Origin: Larix kaempferi
Taxonomy: Eukaryota; Streptophyta; Pinopsida; Pinales; Pinaceae
NCBI GenBank assembly: GCA_027924585.1
Contig: BSBM01001445.1
Location: 1,550,001-1,614,000 of the forward strand
Length of the DNA stretch: 64,000 nt
Direction: 5' to 3'
The notes below the pieces were generated by a model. It worked only from the letters and a program-made list of their open reading frames with translations, ran no database searches and was not told the origin of the DNA. The translations under genes and the position numbers were made by a program. Below are positions 46,893-57,189 of this stretch, piece after piece (within the stretch, counting starts at the first letter, position 1; every line of letters begins with the position of its first letter).

Positions 46893-47626
46893 AAGTGAAG
46901 AGAGTAACTAAATAAGTGAGTTGGCATACTTTATTTGCTACTAATAAGAAATGACCATGCCCAAAATGTATCATATTTAAGAAAAAACCAAAAGATTCCT
47001 AGAATATTTTGTATGGGAATACTTTGGACCATTGGAAATATATTTAAATTTTTTACAACTTTCCTGTTTTGAGTTTTCTCTAATTCCTTACCATTTTTCT
47101 AGGGTAGAAGTTTTAGTAAAACAAAATCTTTCAAAAGATACTTTATCTTTTGAAAGATTCCATCTTACAAAAATGACTGCCACAGACAAACGATAAGGAA
47201 TCTAGAAAAACTCAAAAAAGAAAAGTTGTAGAGAATTTCAAGACCTTTCCAATGGTACAATAAGTGAAGAGAGTAACTAAATAGGTGAGTTGGCATACTT
47301 CATTTGCTACTAATAAGAAACGACCATGCCCAAAATGTATCATATTTAAGAAAAAACCAAAAGATTCCTAGAATATTTCGTATGGGAATACTTTGGACCA
47401 TTGGAAATGTATTTAAATTGTTTACAACTTTCCTGTTTTGAGTTTTCTCTAATTCCTTACTATTTTTCTAGGGCATACGTTTTAGTAAAACAAAATCTTT
47501 CAAAAGATACTTTATCTTTTGAAAGATTCCGTTTTACAAAAATGACCGCCCTGGACAAACGGTAAGGAATCCGGAAAAACTCAAAAAAGAAAAGTTGTAG
47601 ATAATTTCAAGACCTTTCCAATGGTA
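46893..47626. repeat. Tandem duplication, period 369 bp, of a foldback unit
   Basis: AAGTGAAGAGAGTAACTAAA starts at 46893 and again at 47262; the two units are over 90% alike by eye. Each unit carries one long imperfect hairpin (next entry). Confidence 0.9.
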
Positions 47627-47724
47627 CAAATTCCTCTCAATTCTAAGTTATGAGTGGAAATGTATGGCCAAAATACAAAATATTCTAGGAATCTTTTGGT
47701 TTTTTCTCAAATAGGATACATTGT
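47334..47724. mobile_element. Foldback / long terminal-inverted-repeat element (most complete copy)
   Basis: The left arm starts AATGTATCATATTTAAGAAA and the right arm ends with the reverse complement (TTTTTTCTCAAATAGGATACATT, to about 47722). Inside, CAAAAGATTCCTAGAATATT pairs with its complement near 47675. Further paired blocks include ACAACTTT/AAAGTTGT, GAGTTTT/AAAACTC and AATTCCTTA/TAAGGAAT. The centre is a perfect 15-bp stem with a 5-nt loop (AATCTTTCAAAAGAT-ACTTT-, 47494-47528, and 47125-47159 in the other unit). The unit to the left has lost its outer right arm through the tandem duplication. It is non-coding; a MITE- or foldback-type element is the likeliest identity. Confidence 0.65.
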
Positions 47725-47736
47725 AGTGTTGGGTTG

Positions 47737-48460
47737 TTTGTTAGTAAGAAGTCTTGGGATGCTTTGAAGAAGTTGAATGATTTGTATGACCCACACTCAA
47801 AATTGGAGCTAGATTAATTGATGTTGAAGTTCTTGAACCTAGAATTTAAAGATAATGATCATATGGTTATGGTAGCTCAGATCAAAGTCATTATGCATTA
47901 CGTTGATGCTACTGGTGTGAAGGTAGACCTAAGGTCCTTTAACCTACATATTCACACTATCTTAAGTCACGTCAAACTAGTGGCCAATTGAAAGATGAAA
48001 AAATTGACACTCTGGCAGAGAAGATTTGAAAACAAGAGAAATCCTTTGGAAATAAGATACTTTATCCCAATGGAGAGAACATGTTCCTTGCTCAGAAAAT
48101 GAATAATCAATCACATGATTCTTCTAGAGGAGATGGTAGCAAAAGAGGATGTGGAAGAAATAATTTCAAAGGTAGCGGGGTGGACACAACCATGGTGAGA
48201 GACATGATCTTTAATATGTATGTTGTGGCAAGAAAGGACATGAAGAAAATCCATTTGGAATTACATGGAGAGGATTACAGAGAAGAAAGATAAGAAATAA
48301 GACAAAGATAAAGATCATGTGTCTAGTAAAGCTCCTGAATTTGCTCATTTCATAGTTGCACATTGTAATGTTGAAATAAACAAAGTTCCACTCAATACAT
48401 CATTTACATCTTGGAGAGATACTTGGTTGGTTCATATTGCCACATGACATTTAGAAAATA
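47737..48460 (+). pseudogene. Ty1/copia gag and protease-zone remnant
   Basis: SKKSWDALKKLNDLYDPHSK corresponds to the usual gag segment (A...W..L...Y). Later MNNQSHDSSRGDGSKRGCGR resembles the basic linker before the zinc knuckle. DTWLVHIATXHL (about 48418) stands where copia protease WLVDSGAT..H(M) is expected; the catalytic D-S-G is destroyed. Several stops. Confidence 0.6.
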
Positions 48461-48789
48461 ATTATTTGAATAACTGAATGGAAATGCAGATGGTGTAGTA
48501 TATTTTGCAAATAAATCCAACTCAAACCCAAGGGAATTAGCACCATTATGCTCAAATTCCGTGGCTTCCGTTACTTTCTATTGCATAATATTCTCTATCT
48601 TCCAAAGTTGTAGATAAAATTGTTGTCTCTTGTGCACATTCGATAAAAAGGTCATTCCATTTACATACTCCATGAGAAAGTTGAGAGAAGGAGATCCTCT
48701 AAAAACTAAGTCATCATGATTGGATGGGAAGATGATAAATTGTTGAAGCTGAAAGGGGCATCTATAAGAGAACATAATTTTGCACACCT

Positions 48790-49606
48790 CTCTCACCATG
48801 ATGGATTTACATTATCACCTACACTTTTCTGGCATGCTAGATATGGGAATATCAATTATGATATGCTTCATTTGTTGAAAAGGAATGATGTCTCTAGCTT
48901 TCCCACCATTCAAAAGAAGTGGAAACAATGTGATCCTTATATTCATGATGGCTAGCATAGTAAATGGCATTTTGACCGTGATTCAAACTCTAGAGCATGT
49001 AGAAAATTAGAGTTGATACACTATGGCTCGTGTGTCCCCATGCATGTTTCTTATGAAAATGGTACTAAAGATCTCATGACCTTTATAGATGATTACACCA
49101 AGATGTGTTGGGTATATTTTCTAAAGCCAATATATGAAGCATTCAAAACATTTACAAATTTTCAGGTATGGATTGAAAATGAAGCACAATCTCATATTCG
49201 CACCCTTTAGATTGATAATGGGAAATAATATGCCTCTAATGATTTTGAAAACTATTTTTGTCAACATGGTATTATGCATCGAACCAATGTTCCATATAAT
49301 CCCTAGCATAATGGTGTAGCGAAGAGAATGAATAGAACACTCTTGAATATGGTATGCCCCATGCCATTTTTCAAGAATGTGAAATTGATGTTTTAGGGTG
49401 ATGCAATTCTCTATGCAATCTATTTGATAAGTAGAATTCCATCTCACTCTCTTCCCAATAGGACTCCATATAAAATGTGGTATGGCCGCATTCTTTTGGT
49501 GATGCATCTCAAGGTCTTTGTTTCCACCTATTATCCCTTAATTCTAGATGAACAAAGAAACAAACTTGGTGTAGGGATTCGAAAGTGCATCTTCTTGGGG
49601 GACTGA
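48790..49606 (+). pseudogene. Ty1/copia integrase remnant
   Basis: LFWHARYGNINYDMLHLL (from about 48828) is the zinc-binding HxxxxN..H region of copia integrase. MTFIDDYTKMCWVYFLKP (about 49077-49130) holds the first catalytic Asp. The block IDNGK.Y...F..YF...GI.H....PY.P..NGVA.R.NRTL (49210-49345) gives the second Asp and the region of the Glu, which appears replaced (VAKRMNR). Stops at 49208 and elsewhere. Confidence 0.8.
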
Positions 49607-50109
49607 AACACCACCAAGGCATATCATCTTTATGATGAGGTAAAAAAAAATATAGTTTTTAGATATGCCATTTTTCTTGAAATGAATAAAAATGACAAGA
49701 CTATTGAGAGGGAGCATGATCATATGGATAAATTTAGCCACGTAAAGACATTTCATGAATGTGACAATGTGATTCTAAATCTTGAAGGGGGGAGCCCTAT
49801 CTTGGAATCTCATTTTGTAGCACCATCTCCACCTAATGAAGAAGTTCTTGCCACTTTACATGAAAATGAGTTTAAATTATATGATGTTATTGAGAGGATT
49901 ATAATATTGAATCTTGAAGAAAATGAAAAACCACTAGATGAACAATCTATACCTAACAGATAGTTCCAAAGTGGGTCATCGAAACACCTGAAATTGTTCA
50001 TCTTGATGAAGTTAGGTATACATGAACTAGAATTCTAACAAGATAAGATTGAGGTGATGTAGATTATTCAAATTCAAGTGTTGTAGATGATATCGATATT
50101 TCATAGGAT

Positions 50110-50960
50110 TGTGATTTGAATTTATGTGCTAACCTTGAACCAATTTCCTTTGAAGACGTTTTTTGTCATGATAAGTGGAAAGAAGCCATGCAAAATGAAT
50201 ATGATGCTCTCATCAAGAATGAGGCATGGAAGTTGGTGGACCCTCCAATTGGTACCAAACCAATTGGTTGTAAGTGGGTCTACAAGAACAAGAAAGAATC
50301 ATATTGCTCACTTGAAAAGCATAAGATGAGGCTTTTGGAAAAATGTTTTGCATAGAAAAGAAGGAACTGGCTATGAGGAGACTGCCCCACTAGAAAAATG
50401 GGATATCATATATACTCTATCCGATTTGACTAGACATAATGCATGAAAATTTCATAAAATCGATTTGAACATTGCTTTATTGAATGGAAACTTTAAAGAG
50501 AATGTCTTCATGTCTCACCCATAAGGTTTTGTTCTGAAGGAACAAAAATAAAAGGTATGCAAACTCATCAAGTATTTGTATGGCATTCAATAAGAACCTC
50601 GCACATGGTATGAAAAGGTAATTGAGTATCTTTTGAGATTAAATTTCAAACACTTTAATCTTGATGATGAAACATTGCTTGTCAAGAAAATTGGAATATT
50701 TGTTGGATATCTCATAGCATATGTAGATGATATATTGATGAAATAGAACAATGAAAGATACATTGATTCCATAAAGAAATAAATGAACAAAGGATTTGAG
50801 ATGACAGATTTGTGACATCTTCACTACTACTTGGGAACTAAGTGATTCAGAATCCAAAGTGCATATTCATCTCATAAAATAGTACATTGGAGAGTTGTTG
50901 AATAGGTTTGGCATGACAATGTAACCCTCTCTCTACTTTGATCAAACAAAATTTGAAGCT
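50110..50960 (+). pseudogene. Ty1/copia reverse transcriptase remnant
   Basis: EPISFEDVFCHDKWKEAMQN then WKLVDPPIGTKPIGCKWVYK is the classical start of copia RT (W...M..E...L..N.TW.LV..P.....I..KWV.K). ALLNGNFKENVFMSHP (about 50478-50520) is the FLNG..E...M.QP block. IGIFVGYLIAYVDDILM (about 50692-50740) keeps the catalytic YVDD. GFEMTDL.HLHYYLG follows. Many stops; inactive. Confidence 0.85.
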
Positions 50961-51044
50961 AACATCAAAAGAAGGAAATGAATTTGAGGATGAAACCAAT
51001 TATAAATGGATATTTCATTAAACTTGGACATATTATAGTCCAAT

Positions 51045-51350
51045 TCACTTTGAAAACGGGTCAAAAACATTCTTTTTGAACCCCAAAATCAAGGTTTCTA
51101 AAGTGCAAGTGCCAAATCCAGGTTCCAAATGCATACTTTTGCTTTTGATATCGCAACTTTTGAAATTGGTTTTTGCACTTTTCCGATATGATAAATATGA
51201 TAATGGAACTTTTAGAACCTAATTTTTCCCTTTTGGAAGGCTACTTTTGACACTTCCAATACTTAAATTTGAAATTTTGAAAACTGATTTTGGCACTTTC
51301 AAGCTCTGATTTTGCACTTTCAAAACCCAACCTCGACACTTTACAAGTAT
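51045..51350. repeat. Degenerate short repeat (TTTTGCACTTTCAAA-like)
   Basis: The words TTTGCACTTT, TTGGCACTTTC, CCAAATCCAGGTTC and TTGAAATT recur at irregular spacing of about 20-35 bp. It sits between the truncated copia element and the minus-strand pseudogene. Confidence 0.6.
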
Positions 51351-51414
51351 TATAATCACAGTGCAATTGAACATACTAATACAAACATACATTCAAGTGT
51401 ATTATTTAACAAAA

Positions 51415-52870
51415 TGATTTCATTTTCTTCACAATTGGCCTCACATCACTCATGCCATTCAGGTGCAACAAGCAAGGCCATAATTGATCTAAAAAGAATG
51501 TGTCATTGACATCTTGGAAAGTATACGTTTTTGTTATAATATAGTTCCCTTCCTAGCTAGAAACATGTTTTTCTTTCGAGTCATCTACAATCACTATATT
51601 TGTAGCATCCCAACCACAGATCAAAATGTACCAAACTTTGTTTAAAGGCTTGAGAAATACATAAGGATTTCCATCACCATGATAATCCTCTCTGGCTATG
51701 CAAGAACAATAGTCTTGTGTTAAAATTACTTTAAATTGTTCCCTTTCCAATCCTGTTCTTTCTAATAATGTTGGCAAAAACTCATCAATTTTTTTTTTGT
51801 TGTGTAGCTATCCATACCCCAACTTCAAATATACTAAAGCATTTTTCAAAAAATTCCCTAAATATTGGACGTATAAAATAATACTTTGTGGTTGATTCGA
51901 TATCCAATGTTCGTGGAAATCTGAATTTATTTTTTTATGAATTGGGTGTAACAAAGCTCCATTGAAATCGAAAATAATCAATGGTTTACTAGTAAAAAAT
52001 CATCTAGTATCTGCCAACAAAAAACCACACAACCCAATCAATAAAATATTGTGTATCAATGTTTCTAAGTATATTGCTTGCATGTTCTGCAATTTTTGAA
52101 ACACATCACCAGATACATGATATGATGTCCATAAATAATATGAGAACTGTCCAAGATAAATATACAAAAAAAATTTACATTAATTTGTCGAAGTTGTCAA
52201 AATATACAAATCACTAAATGAATTGTTGTCTATATAATATGGTGGTCATCTGAAGTTGAATGTCTTTAACCAACCCCATTTTTGAACGACGCCCGAGATG
52301 ATTCAATAGAGAACTCAACATTGTTTTATAGTTATTTCTCTCTCTTGTGAACCGTCAAATGTCCAACTAGTTGTCATTTTCAAGCAGTTTTCCTTGCTAT
52401 TATCTGTTGAATGATAATGTCCTTCATCTATAAATAACATGTCCATTTTTTTTATATATATCTCCAAATTGGATAAGTACATCCATGACTGAATTTTTCT
52501 ATATGTGCAGTACTTAACCAACATTATAAGATGCAGACATTGAGTAATTATAAATAGTACTATGTTTACAATGCTCTCGACCCCAAATAAATACAAAGTA
52601 TTCATTCTTCAACCATTCAAATATACCAAGGAATTTTTTAATTTCCATGTTTTCGAGTGAGGAAAACCACAGAGCAATGTAAAAATGTTCTCTGGCAACA
52701 TTGATAATATCGGGGGTGAACATCCGTGCATAATAACGATAGCAATTATGGACAAAATGAGGTTGTTTGGAAAAATTTTCAATGTTGGATAACATACGAA
52801 CTCCAAAGAGAAACCCCTCTACTCCTAGGACCAATAGTTTCTTTTGCGGTGATATCCACACTGCATACAA
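51415..52870 (-). pseudogene. NIF/FCP1-type (HAD) phosphatase domain remnant 2
   Basis: KKLLVLGVEGFLFGV (motif I, first Asp to Gly), HFYIALWFSSLENMEI (motif II), YFVFIWGREHCKHST (the REHC signature of NIF domains), and, after a decayed stretch, VFLKPLNKVW and WDATNIVIVDDSKEK (51700-51560), the highly characteristic VDDS motif III. A tail FFLDQLWPCLLHLNG (about 51500-51456) resembles the end of plant NIF proteins. The order and spacing of four motifs make this the best-supported part of the pseudogene. The first copy at 53872-53357 suggests an internal duplication. Confidence 0.65.
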
Positions 52871-53356
52871 AAATCATGACTATATATATAACCACAACAA
52901 CAACACTTCATTCATGAAGTTAATGATCACAAACATGCAACTGTAAATGAATATTTTGATTTCCAAAGATTAATACAAAAATCATCCAAAATTTCTCAAA
53001 TTCAAATGATTTAATAAAAGCGTCACACTGAACTAATAATATGTTAGATTCAGATGAAAATAGCAACGTCACCGAAAAAAACAAAAAACACATTAAATTA
53101 TTTAAAATCTCCATAGGTTACATCTAGTGTTTCTCATTCTTGAAAGAGGAAATGATAGGTCACATTTGATGGCTGTCACTTAGCTAGAAGAAGGCATTGA
53201 AGTTTTTGATATCATTTGATTCATACATTTTACTAAAACCCTTCCAGAGTCGATGTACCAATTCACTATTTGTCCTAGCGGATGATGCAATAACGAGCTT
53301 ACTCAAAATACAATTTTCAGATGGATGTGCTTTCACATCATCACCCTCCAAAACAC

Positions 53357-53872
53357 TCATTGATGTATTACTTTATGAATATTTAATTGGGAACTCCTCC
53401 CACACTCTCTCGATATTTTTTGTGTATTTCCTTCTTTATCGTTGGTACATTTCTCTCGAAACCATAAAAATAAAATTTGGTCCCCATATGCGTTTTTCAC
53501 ACTACCTTCCCTCAAAAATTTTGTAAACAATGACTTCCCCTCATTGACCCAAAATTTAGATGACCAAATCCCAACATTGAATTTGGAAATACATAATCTC
53601 AAAAATTGTATCGCATTTGTTCATGACTCATATGAATTTTCTTTGTGTTTAAATTCAAACTCACCAATAGTACTTTCTTCGCCATTTTTTACTTTTTTGT
53701 CTCCATCAGTACTTTTTTTATTTCCCTTTTTTCCTCTTTTGGAGTAATTTTCTGTGAATTTCTTGCGAAATATAAAACCTTCCATTTCTAATATCAATAA
53801 CATTTTTGTATGGGGAGTTGCACAAACATATTGCTTGTCATGATATATTTCATAATAAATTTGTTTTACCAA
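53357..53872 (-). pseudogene. NIF/FCP1-type (HAD) phosphatase domain remnant 1
   Basis: KMLLILEMEGFIFRKKF stands where NLI-interacting-factor/FCP1 domains have the DxDx(T/V) strand. After a Lys-rich insertion come RLCISKFNVGIWSSKFW, matching the F.VG(I/V)WSS motif II, and QILFLWFREKCTND, matching the strand before the C-T/N motif. The catalytic Asp of motif I is Glu or lost. Such domains dephosphorylate proteins, classically the RNA polymerase II C-terminal domain; this copy is broken by a frameshift. Confidence 0.55.
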
Positions 53873-54388
53873 TTTAGGTAGAAAATAATCTTTGTCTCTT
53901 ACATGTCAATGACTGGCCAACATTTGCGTGGTGAGTAACATTGTTGTAGATACCACATTTTTCCACCAAGCCCTCTCCTGGTTCATTATTATCCAAGGTG
54001 CCCATCTCCAATGTTATTTGTTGGACAGTATTCATGGACATCATCGATCCAAGCTCTCGTTGTGGATGTTCCACATGTTCAAAAGTAATCCAATCATCTT
54101 GACCTGGAAATTTGCAGGTATCCATTTTATATAACTTTTTGCAAGTATTGAAGGTCACTATCTCCTTTCATAATTTAGTTAATTTAACTAGGATCTTTGA
54201 AAAATAATTTTTTACCTTCTTGTCCATCTTGTCCACGAATTTGGTAGTTATTTGTGGATTCTCCATCACATTCAATGTCTTCATCAGATACTATAATTTT
54301 ATTGGACGATATCTGAGTGTGCTCTTTATTTAAATCTGTAGTAGAATAGGAATTTGAAGAGGCTATTGAACATAACTGACTGAGAAAA

Positions 54389-55288
54389 CTAAAATACAAC
54401 AGAATAAGACATAAAAATGTTAACACAAATAACTTGGTTTATATCCAATTCATGATAGAAACTATTCATAAAAGGCTCTTGCTGTACTGTCTCCACAATA
54501 GAAATAATTATTCTATCTGGTGACCCGATCAACAAACGAAGAACTCTACCTCCTACATACAATGAAAGAACTGTACCTTGAGAAGAGACTAGTCTAGAAA
54601 CCATGTGATCCTAGAATTATTGTGTCCTTTATTTTTAAAAAACATGGCTTCTCAAACTATCATTGGTAACCTTGGACAAAGGTAAATAAATCATTGGTAG
54701 TTTCTCATCCTTCCAATCCATACCCATTTGAAAAGTAGACAAATTATCTGCATCCCATCCAATTTTCCAATACTATATAATAGAGAATCCTATAAATAAG
54801 TCCTTTGATAAATCTCTATAAACTCCTTTGGTAAGATTCCACATTACCACTTTTTTTTATTTCTTGCTGAAATGTGTGAAATCTTTAGAAACCATATATG
54901 ATTTTTCCATACTAGCTAAAAAAATACAAGTACAAGCCGCTTAATTTGCTTCTAAGTAGTACAACAATGCAAGCATATCTTCTTCTGTCTAGGCACTAGC
55001 ACAATTACACATATCAACAATAACAAGTTCACAACTGATTGCCGCACCAAAAAATGCAATGGATCTTAGTGTGTTGACCAAAGATGCAAGATAACAACAT
55101 AGACAAGAAAATTGTGAACTATCTTTGAAGGAGTCAATGGGCATACCCATCCCCTCTTTATTGATATATATGTTCAATATTTTCTGAGCATCCTTTCGTA
55201 ATTTGGTACCATTATCCTCTTCAGATTCTTTTTTTTTCTTTTTTCCAGGAGATTTTGCTTGCTTATCGGAGCATAAAATACTGCACAA
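54389..55288 (-). pseudogene. Methyltransferase-like segment of the pseudogene
   Basis: The segment has a hydrophobic strand ending in ELVIVDMCNCASA where N6/N4-type DNA methyltransferases have DPPY. An alternating strand-helix stretch follows (LALLYYLEAN; CIFLASMEKSYMVSKDF). It ends RLVSSQGTVLSLYVGGRVLR, which parallels the AdoMet-binding motif I context (L....G.VLDLF.G.G) of circularly permuted enzymes. The catalytic and cofactor motifs are all degraded (D-P-P-Y to D-M-C-N, D to S, G.G to GGR). The assignment is tentative. Confidence 0.35.
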
Positions 55289-55836
55289 TTGCTGGAGATT
55301 ATTTGGAGCAATTTTATAGATTTCAATGACATTATCGTCAATGATAATCTATGAACGAAAAGTATGAACATAATGAAATTTGAAATATTCACAGATCGAA
55401 TCTCTGGTTGACCTCCCATCCTTGATTCTCTTGCAATATTGATATACAGTCTCTGTGAAAACATTTTTTTTGACTAATGCGCTCATCCAAAATTATCCAT
55501 TAATTATATTTTCCACCACAACGGTCAATTCATCTTCATCAAGATTACGCAATTGTCTACAAAAATTAGATCCATGATTCTTTATTTTATTTTGAACAAA
55601 ATCAACCTGAGCGATGCTCTTGGGTGAGCATGGAAAGGAACCACTTTTGTAAATCTCAAATACAGACATCCATTTTCTCCACAGTCGATTTGATGTCAAA
55701 ACAAGAGTTAGCTTGTCTTTAAGGCCTTCCTTTGTTTGAACAACAAAGATATCCATACATTTACCTTGGAAAGCCTGCAAACATATAAAATTAAAGATAA
55801 TATTTAATTTACTAATTTAAGAACACAAGCATCAAT

Positions 55837-56350
55837 CTACGAGATTTGATTGATAAGAAGAAAAACTCTATACCTTCCAATCATCACTGGAAGCATTTCC
55901 CTTTCCCGGGCGGGATGCCTACCGCATGATATCCATTTCTCCCTTGCTTTTACATCTTGAGAAATGAATGGAGTGTCTGAAAATTCCTTGTTTGATAAAA
56001 TTTGTTGTTTGCATAATTTGTTGATAACATTTTGAGGAACATATTTATGTAGAAGATGCGTTGTTCGATGACAATACCTTGAATGGATCAATTGATATTT
56101 ATCATTTTCAATGATTTTTTTTCTGCGCTAAAATAGTATGTTGTCCATCCAATATATAGAAATTTATTGAAGGAAAATTAATTTCCTCTTCATTTCTAAG
56201 AATAAATCCCAACTTGGTCTCCTTATCGAAAGGAAATAGAATAGCATCTCTCAAAGTTGTTGTAAAAGTTGAGACAAGAGATAAAACCATATTTTCCATG
56301 ACCTCCATATCAACTTTCGATATTGCAAATGTGAAGGCACAATAACACAT
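55837..56350 (-). pseudogene. DGQH-motif segment of the pseudogene
   Basis: INFYILDGQHTILAQKK is followed, after a one-base slip in an A run, by a coherent continuation of about 85 residues ending near WISCGRHPARER..PVMIG. The hydrophobic-strand-then-DGQH pattern is the hallmark of the DGQHR-type (DndB-like) domains known from bacterial DNA phosphorothioation loci and other prokaryotic defence genes. The final R is T here. The resemblance is motif-level only and could be convergent. Confidence 0.4.
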
Positions 56351-57189
56351 CTTGTTACATCAATAGAGAAAACTTTCTCATTGAAAAAAAAGTATTTGAT
56401 ATGTTCTTGTTGAAATTATTTTGAGCTTTCGAAGCTCTTAGTCACTTTCCGCATCATTACTTTAGAAGGACTTGGTTTGCGTGCTTAGAAGTAATATTTG
56501 GTCACATTTTTTTCAATATGGTTGAGAAATGATCTTCTAAGGTACAAAATAACTTTTCATGGTCTACATTTGTGAACTTCTTTTCAATATTCATGTAATG
56601 CAATACAAACAAGGTTTTCACAACCATGGTTCTTTTCTTCCATAGCGACAAAATCCATTTATTCAAAGATGACGGGGTATTAATTCTAGACCGATTACAA
56701 ACATCATACAAGGGAAAAACCCACCCTTACTTGACACAGGAAACCCGATCTGAATCAGGACCACTTTTCATTAGATCTGGTCAAAAATTACAAACCATAA
56801 GATCAGTCTATAGAAGGAAACACCGGTCTCTATCAATCACTTCGAGTTGAACATGTAATAAATTGTTAGAAATGGGATCTGTAGATGTCAATATTATAGC
56901 TCGAGTTGGAACTCCTTCCTCATCCAAGCAGAATAGATATAAATCCAAGTACAAATTATCTGGTTCATCCATCTTAACATACCATCCATGCTTGAATAAA
57001 CCAAGGTTGTGATCATTTAACAAATCAAGGAAGGTGATTTCCTGGCATTGACTAAGGCTCAACAATGAAAACATATTTTATCTGCAAAACAATAAATATT
57101 GTGTAGTTAATATAAGAATTCATACAATGTTTATAATTATCAATTAGTGTTTGTATATTAGATGTATACTTGCAAATGTTCAGGTGAAT

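Larger units (their letters stand above)
47730..51040 (+). mobile_element. Decayed Ty1/copia retrotransposon
   Basis: Order gag, protease zone, integrase, reverse transcriptase (integrase before RT) identifies Ty1/copia. Gag: SKKSWDALKKLNDLYD at about 47740. A damaged zinc-knuckle/protease zone lies to 48450. Integrase and RT follow as separate entries. It breaks off before RNase H near 51040. No LTR was recognised at either side. Confidence 0.8.
51415..57074 (-). pseudogene. Large multi-domain minus-strand pseudogene (DGQH motif, methyltransferase-like, two NIF/FCP1 domains)
   Basis: Read from 57074 down to about 51415, at least 15 open segments of 60-120 codons follow one another with protein-like composition. 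They are separated by stops, single-base slips (for example an 8-A run at about 56116) or possible introns. The order is: N-terminal segment (57074-56808; MFSLLSLSQCQEITFLDLLN); a helical segment (56711-56502); a segment with ILDGQHTILAQKK (56350-55837); a segment at 55780-55493; a Lys-rich linker (55260-55200); a methyltransferase-like part (55288-54389); an acidic linker; and two phosphatase-like parts (53872-53357 and 52870-51415). It may be one gene of about 1700 codons or two adjacent ones. I do not know a named family with this architecture, and no transposon terminus was identified around it. Confidence 0.55.
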
